Assembly: GCA_027886175.1 (NCBI GenBank)
Contig: JAJNNQ010000075.1
Coordinates: forward strand, 1,281,001-1,345,000
Direction: 5' to 3'
Source of the DNA: Phylloscopus collybita
Lineage: Eukaryota > Chordata > Aves > Passeriformes > Phylloscopidae
DNA length: 64,000 nucleotides
Position 1 is the first letter of the stretch, and each line of letters begins with the position of its first letter. Shown here in pieces: positions 1 through 12,768 of this stretch. Both the position numbers and the translations under genes were made by a program. The notes under the pieces are model-generated. The model ran no database searches. It saw nothing but the letters and a program-made list of their open reading frames with translations, and was not told where the DNA came from.

Positions 1-118
1 TGGGCAGGGATGTCTTCCAACATCCCTGGTTGCTCCAAGCCCCATCCAACCTGGCCTTGGACACTTCCAGGGATGGGGCAGCCACAGCTCCTCTGGGAAA
101 CCTGGGCTGGGGGGCCTC
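1..118 (-). mobile_element. CR1 LINE 3' fragment
   Basis: The window opens inside a minus-strand CR1. The segment matches the family's 3' UTR (rc of the AAGCTGTGGCTGCC and GGCCAGGTTGG blocks), and its octamer tail lies outside the window. Confidence 0.85.
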
Positions 119-1004
119 ACGCCCTGAGGTGACCTAACACTGCTCAATGTAATCCTTGCTCCTCTCCAGTATGAGAATGATACCCAAAAGCCTAATTTGG
201 GGTCTAGGCTCCTGCACAACAATTAGCAGGGCTGGAGGAGCTGCCAGAACCTTCCCTTGTCACCTGCACCCATTTCCGGACCTCTGTCAGAGCAGCTGAA
301 CTGCTGGGAGCTGATGTAGCTCCCTTGTGAAGCCAGATCACCCTCTTAATTTCCTCTTTCTGAATCATTCATCTGACGACTGTTAATTGCCAGATTAATT
401 ACCTGTTGAGATGCACAGGTAGCAACAACAGCTCCTTTTTACATCATCCCCACAAAGCGTTTCCTGTTCCTCTGCTCCCGTCAGCTCCTGGCAGAGTGGG
501 GTACCTCCTAATTGGCAGCGTGCCTCTAATTGTGTTTTAACAATCACCTGCCTCCCACTCCCACCTCACTTCCACAGGCATTCTGCATCTGCGCCAGCTC
601 CATTTCTGGGGGGATGGACCCTGATTCCAAACCCTGATTCCAAACCTGCTCCTTGTTGGTGAGTCAGAGAGCAGGAAGGGCTGGCAGAAGAGAGGGGTGA
701 TTTGCTTCTCTTTGCCTTCAGTGAAAGGATGGAACAACAAAGGAATTGCTGGAAGATGTAATTACAGGGGTGTGTTGTCAGGGAGAGGTGGTTTTGTTTG
801 GATGTTTTGCTGGAAAGCACAGGATTTGGAAGTACAAACCTCTGGTAGTCCCTGATGGAATAAACTTCCTGCAACGTCGTCAAAAGGGAAGCTACAGAAC
901 CTTTGGAAAGGCAGGCAAAGGAGCCCAGGGCTGGGTTTCTGTCACCTGATTTCAGATCTCAGCTCCCCACACAGATGCCCTTTATTTTAATAATTAAAGA
1001 GAGT
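119..1004. other. No gene seen
   Basis: Unique sequence. A homeodomain-type TTAATTGCCAGATTAATTA patch lies at 382-403. Short open frames at 537-949 show no family features. Confidence 0.6.
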
Positions 1005-1372
1005 TGATTTGTTCAGCCTGGAGAAAAGAAGGCTCCAGGGAGAACTTAGAGCTCCTTCCAGTGCCTAAAGGGGCTCCAAGAGAACTGGAGAGGGACTTGG
1101 ACAAAGATCTGGAATGCCAGGACAGAGGGAATGGCTTCCTGCTGCCAGAGGGCAAGTTTAGATTGGATATTGGGGATAAATCCCTCCCTGTGACAGCTGG
1201 CACAGGTTTCCCAGAGAAGCTGTGTCTGCCTCTGGATCCCTGGAAGTGTCCAAGGCCAGGCTGGATAGGGCTTGGAGCACCCTGGGACAGTGGAAGGTGT
1301 CCCTGCCCATGGCAGGGTGTTGGAACTGGATGGTCTTTAGGCTTGCTTTCAATTCAAACAATTCTATGGAAA
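1005..1372 (+). mobile_element. CR1 LINE 3' fragment
   Basis: About 370 bp of CR1 3' end on the plus strand runs from the TTGTTCAGCCTGGAGAA block through GGATATTGGG, the AAGCTGTG block and the CCCATGGCAGGG block to an ATTCTATGGAA tail. Confidence 0.92.
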
Positions 1373-1572
1373 TGAAGACGTTCCAGAGAGCTCCAGGATA
1401 TTGTTTGTCTCACCTTGTGCAGGTGTAGAGTGGAGATTGCATCCCAAACTCCAACCATCCCATTTCCTTGCTCTCCAGAGGTGGAGCAAGGAACCTCCAG
1501 TAGTATTTCCCAGCTGGAGTCATGTTCATCAGGAACACCCACCCTGAATCGTAGAAACAAAAAAATCTCCCA

Positions 1573-1642
1573 ATTGTGGAATAGCCTGAGCTGGGAGGGA
1601 CCCAAAAGGATCATCAAATTCTCATTTCTTTCCCTGAACAGC
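1573..1642 (-). mobile_element. Short CR1 tail
   Basis: The final 70 bp of a CR1 on the minus strand, recognised by GAGCTGGGAGGGACCC followed by AGGATCATC. Confidence 0.6.
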
Positions 1643-3054
1643 ACCAGACTAACCCACTGTTGGTTTCCTGGAAAGAAGAAAATATATATCCCTGGAGCTC
1701 AGGATCAATGTGGATCCTTTGATAGCAAATCGGGGTGAAGGAATGACCCACCCTCACACCTCTTTCTGTTCTCCTTTCAAGCCACAAGTTTCACTGAGAT
1801 TAGGAGTATTTTCATAAATCTTCCTCCTGACAAATGATATTGAAATTATCCTCTGGCTGTATAATTTATTAAGGAAGAACACAGGAAAAAGGAAGACAGA
1901 ACAAATGGAACGGGCGGCAGTAAAACCACGTCAGGTGATAATGAGTAGTTTAAGTTTAGTTTCGTTTGGATTTCATAAAGGAAAAGCAAACAGAGAAAAG
2001 GTTTTCTTTGAAGCGCCTGATAGTTCAGCTTTCTCGGAGAAATTTAATTCAAAGTTAGGCCATTAATTTTGTCTTAATTTTTAAATTAGCCCTTGTTATT
2101 TCCCTTGAAAAATGAATGGAACCGAAAGAAGTAGCACTGACAAAACGTCATGCAAATCACTTTCGTGGCACTTCTTTTTTCTCGTGTTTCCACAGTAGAA
2201 AGACGGGAAGTGTGAAGTTAAAAAGTGAGAAATCCAACCTCTCAAAGAGAAGTGAAAATGTTCATCTTTTTAAAAGTCAAAACAAGCTGCAAAACTCTTC
2301 ATTAAGTTGCTGGTTGGAATGTTTTTCATAACAACATGGAAAATGCCACTGAAATGGGTGTGATTTATCTGAATGTTTACATTTTAATGAAATTTCATTC
2401 TTTTTTTCTTTTTTTTTTTTTTTATGGTGAAAAAAATTCATTCCGTGGTTTTCCATTAGCAAGTGTAATACTAAAGACTAAACTCTCCTGAAATCCAGGA
2501 GTGGGAGTGGAACAGTCTGCTCTGGAGAAGATTTTACACATTTGAAGGGAGAATTATGAGGCATTCCTCAATTTACACCATCTGCAGCATGTGGTTGCTT
2601 CTCATACTTTGCTGACAAAATAAGACTTGTTATAAATCTGGAAGAAGATAAAATGGCATAAAAAAAAAAAATTACCTTTTCTATTTTTTTTCCCCTACAG
2701 GAAATTGGAAGGGAGAAAAGCAGCCAAAACCAGACATGTGTTAGACAAAAAATAGATATTTCACTCAGAAGATGCTGAGGAAAAACAAGTCTGTCAGCAG
2801 GGTTATGTCACCTCAATGCTGTGCGATACCAAATACCTGAATCTAGATTTAAGCAAAAGTTCTCAAAGAGGCCAAAGTAAAGAAAAGCCTAAACATTTTA
2901 TTTTTAATTTTTTTAAATTATTTATTCTTTTCATTTTGTTGCTGAGATAGAAATGGAGTGAAGAGAGAAACAGCATTCTTGTTACACACCCAAGCTCCAT
3001 CTGACAGCAACTGACAGGATTGCAGCTACTGGAAATCACGGGGAATTTCTTCAT
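1643..3054. other. No gene seen; AT-rich unique block
   Basis: 1750-2470 is AT-rich and repeat-free apart from T runs at 2401-2423, and might hold conserved noncoding sequence. A-runs occur at 2660-2671. Confidence 0.6.
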
Positions 3055-3262
3055 TAGGAGGGATTTCTGCAGGGAAAGGGTGGTCAGGCACTGGGATGGG
3101 ATGCTCAGGGAGGTGGTAGAGTCCCCATCCCTGGAGGTTTCCAGGGAATTACTGAACGTGGCACTCAGGGCATGGTGACAAGGTGGGGATCAGGCACAGC
3201 TCAGACTTGATGGTCTTGGAGGTCTTTCCCAACCTCAATGACCCCGTGATGCTGTGAATTAT
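3055..3262 (+). mobile_element. CR1 fragment, older subfamily
   Basis: The blocks GGTGGTAGAGTCCCCATCC, GTGGCACTCAGGGCATGG and GATGGTCTTGGAGGTC are typical of the older CR1 subfamilies. The tail is a degenerate CTGTGA-type octamer. Confidence 0.85.
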
Positions 3263-3424
3263 CCAAAGGGAGAGGCATTTAGGAAGTTAATTAAGCTGAG
3301 GAGACAGTTTAGCATTAAATGCATCATTAATAATTTAGTTTCGTGTTCTACATTTTTTTGTAACAAGTCCCCACGATGTGAAGCATGGAGTGCCTGAGAA
3401 ACAGCTGTGAGACTTTGAAATCAC

Positions 3425-3702
3425 TCCAAGGGTCTGGAGTGACAGGAAAAGGGGGAATGGCTTCCCACTGAGAGGAACTTTAGATTGGATATTGAGAATA
3501 AATTCTTCCCTGGGAGGGTGGTGAGGCCCTGGAACAGGTTGCCCAGAGAAGCTGTGGCTGCCCCTGGATGCCTGGAAGTGTTCAAGGCCAGGCTGGACAG
3601 GGCTTGGAGCAGCCTGGGATAGTGGAAAGTGTCCCTGCCCATGGCAGGGGTTTGGAACTGGATGATCTTTAAGGTTTCTTCTGACCCTTTTAGGATTCTA
3701 CA
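3425..3702 (+). mobile_element. CR1 LINE 3' fragment
   Basis: A 5'-truncated plus-strand CR1 from the GTCTGGAGTGACAGG block to an AGGATTCTAC tail. The core blocks AAGCTGTGGCTGCC and CCCATGGCAGGG are intact. Confidence 0.92.
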
Positions 3703-4107
3703 CCTCTCCAGTGTTAAAGCTGGTTTGAGTCGCCTGACACACAAGGGATCCCACACAAAGGTTTCTGGGTGGTCACAAACACAGTCCAGAGGTGCTGCCT
3801 CTCCCCTCCTGATTCTTCAGTTCTTTGCTCCAGTTCTAAAGGCCAGAACACAAAGCAGCACAATTTTGGTTTTTCTGTCTTCCTCTCTGAGGAAACTCCA
3901 TCTTCCAGGCCTGCTCCAGCATTGCCACTGCAATGAAAAATACGTAACTGGCATTTTTAATTGATAAGAGCTTATCTGACAGAGCCTTTTGGGCGGAATA
4001 TTTATTAGAGACATGGACTATCCACGCTGCAAATTATCAACTGTAAGAAATAGGATAAACTGGGATTAACAGGGATAAACTGGGCAGCTGAGCTAAGGGA
4101 TCTGCTG

Positions 4108-4290
4108 GGGTAGAGAAACACAGAGTCATGGAGTTGTTTAGGTTGGGAAAGATCCCCAAGATCATTGAATCCAACCCTTCTCCAGCCCTGCCAGCTCCAC
4201 CACTAACCCATGATTCCCACATCTACACTGCTTTAAACACCTTCAGGATGATGATTTAACTTTTCCCTGGGCTCAATCCCAATCCTTTCA
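4108..4290 (-). mobile_element. CR1 fragment, older subfamily
   Basis: A minus-strand copy starting at its tail (AGAGTCATGGAG) with the TTAGGTTGGGAAAGATC block, the CCACATCTACAC block and the AAACACCTTCAGG block in order. Confidence 0.82.
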
Positions 4291-6124
4291 AATCCAAGCA
4301 TCATTAGCAGACCTGGGGCTTGAACTGGGGTCATTGGAAGCTGATTGGAAGCTGTGGGGACATCCTTTCCTCACAAACCCTGAGGGCAGAAAATGCTCAA
4401 TTCCAGTGCCTGTGGAACACAAAAAGGGAATTCTGCTGCTATCTCTGCTTTTCTTCATAGCATGAATTTCCTGGAGTCTTCAGCTCAGACCTCCACAGAA
4501 ATGGAAACAAGGGGAAGGGAAAATGTTGGTTTTATTTTCTTCTCTCTCCTGTTTCAGAAGCAGCTAAAGGTACCTATTTCTTCAAAATATCGAACACATT
4601 TTGGTGTTTTACAGGAACATGTTGGCTGGAGCTGTAATTCATTCAGATAAATCCATTTGCAATGGAAAATGAGATCCAGAAGTGAAAAAAAAATTCTGCT
4701 TTATATTGGTTGTTAGGAAATGTCAGGAGAGTTGCTGCTTTCTCCATTGACTGTCAGTGCATAACCTTGGAAAAATAGTTCTACATCCTTGCTTCCTATC
4801 ATTAAAATAGGGATAAAAACCTTTATCCATATCCTTTATCTGACTTATTTTCCTAATTTGTAAATGCTTGCACATACTGACAGTTTTTGATTAAATATAT
4901 ACAAACAAATGGAAAATGTTCATAATTTTTAATTTTCCTTGCAGAGTTACATCTGGTTTTTCATTTTATTTTGGTCAGTAAGCACCACTGCAGTGATTTC
5001 CAGTTCAGTTTTGAAGAGACACAAAGGATTGTGATGGTCACTGATCTCTAATAAGGGTAGTGCTCACTTGAAAACAACTTTTACAGTGGAGAAAATCAAT
5101 ATAATTTGGAAATTTTGCCTCCATGATAGATGCAGGTGACAACTGAGCAAATGGAAATTTCTATCTTTGCTCACGTGTGCAAAAACACCTTCATTTTCTG
5201 AGGAAATCAGGTTGGAAAAGCATTTCTTGAAGTGTCATTTAGCCCTCAGTCACTAACCTAGAGATTTCAGGAGTCAGGAATTTCACTGGAGAATCATTGA
5301 GACTCCTTAATGCTGCCTAAAGTTTGTTATTGGGCTTTTTTTTTTTTTTTTTAATTGATCAGGTTGTAGAAAGAGGTCTTGTACATATTGGTATTGATGG
5401 TGGGGATTAGAGATGAGCTGAAGTTAAAAGGAAAAAAGAATTAATCCAAGAAAACCTGGGCTGGATGTGAAATATCCCATCAGCTCTGTAAATGAGATCC
5501 ATTAAAACAATAAAAATACCAATCTTTACATTCTGAGGGGTTCTGGGCAATCAGGAAATCCATCAGAGGAGCTGCTTCCTCATCTCCTGCTGTCTTTTTC
5601 CACATAAAAACTCATATTTCTCTTGGCTGGGGTTGCATCCTGCCCAGCCTCCCTATGCCAGGAATGAAACTTCTGAGTATTTTCTCTTCTGTCTGCTAAT
5701 GAATTGCATTTTGGCTAATTGGTCTTGTTTGTTGGATGGTAGGGGTGGTTTGTTTGAAGATTTTGTTGGATATATCCTTTTAAATAATTATTTTTCTGGT
5801 TTCTGGATGTGATTCTGTGTTTGGTACATTTTTTTGGCTGTTATTCAGGTGGTGGCATTTCCTTCTCACGTGGAGTTAGTGTCTGCTATCAATAAACCCA
5901 TTCTCTCATGAGATATTTTCCAGTTATATTGCTTAGGAAACCAAGGACTGGGGGATGGAAAGCAAGAAAAGAGAGAACAAAAATCTGAATTGACATGAAT
6001 AAACATAACTCCACAGACACAGCTGAGAAAAAGAAACTCAAGTACAACTGCAACCTCAGTTGGGAGAAAGCAGAAATATCACCCTGTGACTAAGGAAACC
6101 CTTGGATGTCCAGACAATTTGAAC
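4291..6124. other. No gene seen
   Basis: AT-rich unique sequence with a 14-T run near 5336-5352. No exon-like frame, RNA gene or repeat family recognised. Confidence 0.6.
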
Positions 6125-6350
6125 ATTTAAATTGAATATTGAGAAGAAATCCTTCCCTGTGAGGGTGCTGAGGCCCTGGCACTGGTTGTCCAGAGAAGCT
6201 GTGGCTGCCTCTGGATCCCTGGAAGTGTCCAAGGCCAGGTTGGATGGGGCTTGGAGCAACCTGGGATAGTGGAAGGTGTCCCTGCCCATGGCAGGGGGTG
6301 GAACTGGATGATATTCCAGTTCCCTTCCAACCCAAACCATTCTGGCATTT
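6125..6350 (+). mobile_element. CR1 LINE 3' fragment
   Basis: Plus-strand CR1 from TTGAATATTGAGAAG to the CCAACCCAAACCATTC tail. It is well conserved and lacks all of the coding part. Confidence 0.92.
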
Positions 6351-6616
6351 TATGAAATGAATCCTACGAGTGTGAAAAATCCCCTTGCATGAGAGTGAAG
6401 GGAGGAGAGATTGTCGATAGGGAGATGTCATAACTGTGGACAAAGTCCCACTTTTACTGTGGGTTGACCACTGGTCTGTGAGTTTAGGGGAACAAATCAC
6501 CACTGTCATTATTTACAGCGACATCTTTCCCTTGTGCCTCACAGAAATCAGAGCATCAATGGGCCATGAAAATCCCAGCATCCCAATCCCAATCTTCCAC
6601 TGAGGAATGACTGAAC

Positions 6617-6652
<36 letters not shown>

Positions 6653-7589
6653 AGCAGGGAATAGATGGGGAATTGATTCTGGGTGGGAAGTTTGCTGTTC
6701 CCCCACACCTCGAGTGAGGAGAAACTCAGTCCCCAGGAGAGACTCCAGCCCAGCATTTTAAGTCAAATCTACTTGCTTTCAAAAGGATTTGTGCACTTGT
6801 TGCCCTGTCACTGACAGAACACCCAGCCTGATGTGATCCAGGCAAATCTGCAGGCTTGGGACCCTTTCACAAGGCTGCCATTGCCTTGGGAGGATTGTTT
6901 TTCCCTTCTGTGCTGTTTTCCTTCGTCCCAATCCAGCCCCACAGCTTTGCCAAGCATCTCCAGAACACCTCAGAACTGTTGTTTACCACTGGAATGAAAG
7001 TTCCTGTCATGGCATTTTTCCTGGGAGCACCCTGGGAGGCAGCTGGTTGCCCACAGTAACAAAACAAGAAAAAAACCTTCCAGTAAAACAAACACAAATG
7101 AGTCAAAAACCTTGAGCCTGTTCTCCAGGAGCTGAGATTGTTCCCTCTTTATAAAAGGAGCTGATGTTGTCCTCAGGAGAGTTTTGCCACACTGTCCTCA
7201 GGATAAGGATGTGTGGTAGAAAATGATGTGAGCTGGATTTAATGCTCATATTTGTGAGTTTTATAAGCTCACAAAGTGGGACCTGGTTCAGGATGCAGCT
7301 GAACTTGAACTGGTGATGAAGAAAATCCCTCCTTTTTTTCATCATCCTAAAGTAAAGGTGTGAATTTAATGTAAACTCAATAAATATTCCAAACCTCTGC
7401 TTATACACAGACATTGCATCTTAATTCCTCCTGGCTCTTGCTGTTGGAATTCAGCAACAACTTGGGAATGAGTCTGAGCTCTCAGAAGGCCTCAGTGAGG
7501 AGAATTCACCGGGCATCTCTCTCCATCAACCCTTCTTTGTGGGTGTGTGGGAACACTGACCTTCAGGGGATGCTGAAAAGGGCAGCAAG
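6351..7589. other. No gene seen apart from the A30 run
   Basis: Unique sequence. Frames of up to 139 codons at the left end derive from the neighbouring CR1. Confidence 0.6.
6621..6650 (+). repeat. Poly(A) run, 30 A
   Basis: An uninterrupted homopolymer. No retroposed transcript with a polyadenylation signal is recognisable just upstream. Confidence 0.95.
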
Positions 7590-8089
7590 AGAAGGTTCCC
7601 AGCACAGGAAGGACCTGGAGCTGCTGGAGTGAGTCCAGAGGAGGCACCAAGGGGATCAGAGGATGGAGCAGCTCTGCTGTGAGGAAAGGTTGAGAGAATT
7701 GGGATCGTTCTGCCTGGAAGACAAAAAGTTTTTTGGGTTGACTTAATTGTGGCCTTACAGTGCCTGAAGGGAGCCTGCAGGAAAGAAGGAGAAAAATGTT
7801 TTACAAAGGTCTAGAGTGACAAAATAAAAGGGGGAATGGCCTGAAACCGAAAGAGAGTAGGGTTAGATTGGATATTAGACAGAAATTCTTCCCTGTGAGG
7901 GTGGGGAAGCCCTGGCACAGGTTTCCCAGAGAAGTTGTGGCTGCCCCATCCCTGGAAACATTCCAGGCCAGGTTGGATGGGGCTTGGAACAAACTCATCT
8001 AGAGGAAGGTGTCCCTGCCCACAGCAGAGGGGTGGAACTCAATGAGCTTTAAAGTCCCATCCAACCCAATCCATCCTGTGATTCTATGG
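7590..8089 (+). mobile_element. CR1 LINE 3' fragment, about 500 bp
   Basis: One of the longer copies. It starts in the CCAGCACAGGAAGGACCTGG block and continues through GAGGAGGCACCAAGG and the 3' UTR core to GTGATTCTATGG. Internal deletions and A-rich patches near 7780 mark it as moderately old. Confidence 0.92.
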
Positions 8090-8124
8090 AACCAAAAAGG
8101 AGACAATTAATTAGAAGGAACACA

Positions 8125-8235
8125 GACCACAGAATCATGGAAAGGCTTGATTGGAAGGGACCTTAAAGATAATCTAATTCCAATACCCCCACCAAGGGCA
8201 GGGATCCACCCACTAGACCAGGTTGCAAGGACTGA
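8125..8235 (-). mobile_element. CR1 tail fragment
   Basis: A minus-strand CR1 tail that lies only 35 bp from the plus-strand copy ending at 8089. The ACCACAGAATCATGG and GGAAGGGACCTTAAAG blocks identify it. Confidence 0.85.
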
Positions 8236-9789
8236 AATTCATGCTCTGACTGCTGGCCTTCAGCAGAACACTGCATTTATGAGGCAGTTCATGATTTAAG
8301 AACTATTTCCAGACTTCTAACCTCCAGATCAGAAATCTGGATCCTTTCACCACAGAGAAAATGAGGATGCAGATGGCTGGATGCAATAAATTCATTAGAT
8401 CCTGAGGAGCTTTCTTGGCCAAGGTTTTGTTTCACTGCCAGAAGAGGTAAGTTGCAAATTGGTGACCAGGGAAGCTTTTTTTGCTGCTACTTGAAACAAA
8501 TATGGGGTGCTGATAGTAAGAATCATCATTTAATGGTGTTGGATATCTCTCAGCTCTTTTCCTCTGAGGAGAAAGAGGAAGTTGAGATATAGGATGGATT
8601 TAATGCCAGAGTCTCCACAGAGATCTGCAACAGATCACTGTGGGGACAGAGTCTCCTTGCTGATGTTGCATTGTCACCCCTCATCACAAATTCCAGCTGC
8701 TTTAGAGGATGATATTTTCCTTTCTCTGGCTCACCTCATGTTGTCTCATCCCTGATGTGTTTACAATGAGCTTTAAACCCTCCTGGAGTTCATCAAAGGA
8801 CACTTGCCTCACATGGATTCTCCAGGAGAAGGAACTCTCAGGTGGTTACCTTGACATTTGTGCTAAGAAAAAACCCTCTCCCTACCTTTCCCATGGTGCT
8901 TCTGTTCACATTTGAGCATCCCCAGGAGTGGTTTGATTCATAAAACAGCACTTGGAGGGAACAAAGGAGAGACCAAGGCCTGTTGCTGAGGAGTGGAACC
9001 CATTGTGCTTTTCCTGGGGCTCTAGAGGCAGAGCATAAGATTATTCCTGGAAACTGTTCTGTACTGAGGGAACAAATGGTTGTTTCAAAGATAAAAGAAG
9101 ACTTTTTGGCTGTTTGGGCCTAAGTCCAGAAGATTTTTTTTCACCTCAGCAGAGTGCTGCACCATTTACTTGTGCTGACTTTAGGGTATCTCCAGAAGAC
9201 ACTTTCACCATCCTTTGTCTGACAGACAAAAGGTTCCTGACACTGCCTGGCTGTGGGAACTGTGCAGGGATAAAACCCAGCCAATTTAGACATTTTTAAG
9301 GAATCCAAAGATAAGTTTTGCAACTCAAAAGGGTGCATTAATATGCAGACTTTTTGTGCATATTAATATGTGCAAGCAAGGCCTCTTGAAAACAGCATCA
9401 GCACAGCCATCACCTTTGTGCCCCTCAGAGCAAGAAACTCCCAGATCTAATCAGTGTTCATATCCTTGGGAAGCAAAGAGAAGGGAGAGAAAAGGATGGA
9501 TTAATGTGAAAAGATTTGCCCAGTGCCTCAGACAGCAGCTGGAGCTTTAAACCAGCCAAACTCAGTTTCTTGCCAGAAGAAGTTTGTGTAGTTAGAATCA
9601 ATATTTATTAATTCAAGGTTCACCACACAACCCCAATCCATTGATCAGGCACATTTTTACAACTCCAATGAGCTGAAGAGGTCTGCTGGCACTGGGCCTG
9701 AGCAGGGCTCAACTTGAGCTGACCTCCCTCCCTATTTGCTTTGGAATGTTATGTTGTCTTTACTCAACCACATGAGTTTTGGTGGTTCG
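8236..9789. other. No gene seen
   Basis: Unique sequence with the hairpin at 9337-9367; nothing else recognised. Confidence 0.6.
9337..9367. other. AT-rich hairpin
   Basis: ATTAATATGCA (9337-9347) and TGCATATTAAT (9357-9367) form a perfect 11-bp stem around a 9-nt loop. Function unknown. Confidence 0.6.
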
Positions 9790-9905
9790 GGTTTTTTTGG
9801 TGCTTTTTTTTTTTTTTTTTGGTTGGTTGGGTTTGTTTGTTTGTTTTTTGTTTGGTTTGGTTTTGGTTTGGTTTTGGTTTTGGTTTGGTTTTTTTTTTTT
9901 TTGGA
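9790..9905 (+). repeat. T/G low-complexity repeat (GTTTG/GTTTTG)n
   Basis: Runs of T separated by G or GG, with GTTTG and GGTTTT units in the middle. The open frames across it are Phe/Trp/Leu-rich artefacts. Confidence 0.92.
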
Positions 9906-12768
9906 GGTAACAGATGAGTTAACTCCACAAGTCGAGCTAGAAATAAACCAACAAGTTTTGGGTTTTGGTTATTGTTTTCCCAGTCAGTGAAAGAACCATG
10001 AACACAGTAATTAATTATCACTAGAAGTTCTGCGTGGAATGGCAAGAAATCCATCTGATCAGCTTTATGGATTAACCAGTTCACCTAACCTTGTACAATA
10101 TTTCTCTCGGAGAACCCTGCATGGGAGGCTCAAAATACATTGGCAACTCTGCCAAAATTGCTCCAAAGGAGTTTCTGCAGAAGCCTTTTAAAAGTGCTGA
10201 GTGTCACAGTCAGATTTTGTCCCATGGGTTTATTAGACAAGGGGACAAGATGGGAACAAGACACTTCAGAATTAAATACACAAATCCTTAAGATGATTCC
10301 AAAGCCTAAACAAACAGTCAATGTTCTTATCGTCCCACAGCATCCTTACCAAGTCTTTCCATAGGATACTGCCACTGTATGACAAAACAAAAGGGAAAAA
10401 AGGAATGGACTGGGTGCAATAAAATGGGTGGTTGATAGTGGAAAATCTTACAGGCTTAATAATACTTCCCCTCAGCTCCTGAAAAACACAGGAAAACACA
10501 AGAAGATATTCAGCTAAAGTTAGGTGGTCTTCCTTCCTCTGGTCAGGAGCAGGTACTCAGCACATCCATCTGCTTTGGTGGTCTCGGTATTTCTGATACT
10601 CCTAAACTTTCCTGATATTCTTTCCATAATAAATCCTAGAAGTTTAATAATCCCTCATTATTTTTTGCATTGTCAGCTGTCACGTTGTGGAACTGCCACT
10701 GAGAAATTCCAGCTTTCAGCCCAAAAGGAACTCCAGCCTCAAACTTCTGTCCTGCCCCAGGTCTCAGGTCTATCCCTGCTCTCCCACACTCTTCATGGAT
10801 CACTGTAAATCAATTGTTTCTGTCAATCAACTAATTAATTGCCATAAATCAACCCTTGCCAATGGACATAAGGGTAAGAGCCCTGCTTTCCTAAGTAATT
10901 CAGGAGATCACTCAGGTGTTAACGATGATGTTCATTAGCATAAGACTAATGAGTAGGGCTAAGTTAATTGTTTTTGCAGCACTTTTGGAATAAAGAAAGG
11001 AGAAGAAATCTGAGACTGAATTCTCAACCTTGTTTAATTTCCTGCCCCTCTTCCCAAAAGAGCTTTCTGAATATACAAACTGCTTAGGGTGTAGTAAGTG
11101 CTTGCAAACAAAGATTGGGAATTGCTTGCAAACAAATATTGGGAATTACTTGAAAGGTCCCAGGCTCAGCAGCCATCCCTCAGGGCTGCTCTGCCTGAGA
11201 GGGACCTGTGCACTGTAGCAGTTGAAAGATGGCTTAAATCTAGACAGACTTTTCAGGATCTGATGTTTTCCTCAGGCCATCTTAAATGATAATTCAGTAA
11301 AATTTCATTTCATTCTGCACAAAAAGCAGAACAAGAGGAAGAAATTCCAGAGAAAGACTTTGCAAGCAAACATGGATAAAAGTACTATAACAACTTCTCA
11401 TCACTGTAGATAACTCCATGACCATGGTGAGAGTAAGGAATAAACACCAGTGATGCTTTAAATCCTTTAAAAAGGGTTAAGATGACATGATTTTGGGCAA
11501 TTCATTTATGCTGAAGGCAACTCCCACAAAAAAAGGAGTGGAATTCTGAACTGGAGAGAGCTGCACAGAGATTCATCTCAACTCCCAAAGAGGAGCTTTT
11601 CAGACATTTCCACCTCAGCAAAAAGAAATCTTGCAAACTTGTTCAGATTTTGTGAAGTGGAGCAGGGTGATCCCAAGTGATGTCATGGATGTGTGGTTGA
11701 AAGGTGATGCCAGTAATCTGCCTTCTCCCCTTTTATTTCCTCAAACATCTGGGGATAAACTTCCACTGTTTTTGCCTTTGCTGTTACAGCCATGTATCAA
11801 CTGCGGTCAAAATAATTGGGGTAAGGGGGCTGTTTCTCCTCTGGGTGTCTTAAAAATGCCTTATATTATCAGAATATTTAATAATTTTAATTCATATGCT
11901 TAAAATGACCGTGTTTATGAGCAGAATTCCCTAAAGCATTATCCACCTGTGAGCGTGGGATGTAGGGAAAATCAGGAAGGATATTGCTGCTACGTACAGC
12001 GAGACCCAGGAGAGTGAAAAGAAATGGCCTGAAATTAAAAATACGCTCATTTGAATCATTTTCTAACAAACTACTTATGCTGTTAAGTCCTTATCCAATC
12101 AATACATCACTGACTTCACTTTAAATGATGACATTTTTTTTTTCTTATATATTGTTAAGTCTAATTAAAAGGAATTAGTCACGAGAGTGACAAATTTGAA
12201 GCTCACTACAGAATTACTTCGTGTGGCATTTATTAGATGTCAAACACGGGAAGAGTTTGAACCAAACTGGCAAATTTAGCAAAAGTTGTGTCTTGGCATC
12301 AAAATTCTTTCTTAAAATTAAGTAATTTGTTATTAGGGGGAGTCTTTTTTTTTCTCAAATAACTTATTTTTCTGTACTTTCTTTTCGTTAGGGCAGGAGA
12401 ATACAGAAATTGTATAATAGTGAGTAATAAAATCCGTCATTCTCGTGAGTAATGCTTTGCAATTAGATGAAATAAAAGTAAAGTAAGTTGAACTGTGTGG
12501 AGTGCAGGGCTGGGGGTGGAGTGCTGCACTCAAAGGGTTTTGAATTAATAATGATGCTGAACTTTCGATGCTGGAAGGTTCTGCTGGGATTAACATCAAG
12601 AGCTGCAGTGGTTTGCCTGTGCTTTGGGTTCCCAATGCTGCCCCAGTGACAGGAGTTTGTCACACAGGGAGGATCGGGATGAACGCTGGTCTCTCATCGC
12701 TGCAAGCCACAGGTGTGAAAATTTTGTGTCTTTGGTTATGGAACCAAAAATGTGTATTCTATTTCATC
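9906..12768. other. Long CR1-free AT-rich block
   Basis: At almost 2.9 kb this is the longest stretch without a CR1 in the first half of the window. 11880-12480 in particular lacks repeats and has several TAAT/ATTA-type homeodomain cores. A conserved noncoding element is possible; no exon seen. Confidence 0.5.
11100..11147 (+). repeat. 24-bp tandem duplication
   Basis: Two units beginning GCTTGCAAACAAA differ at one base. Confidence 0.85.
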
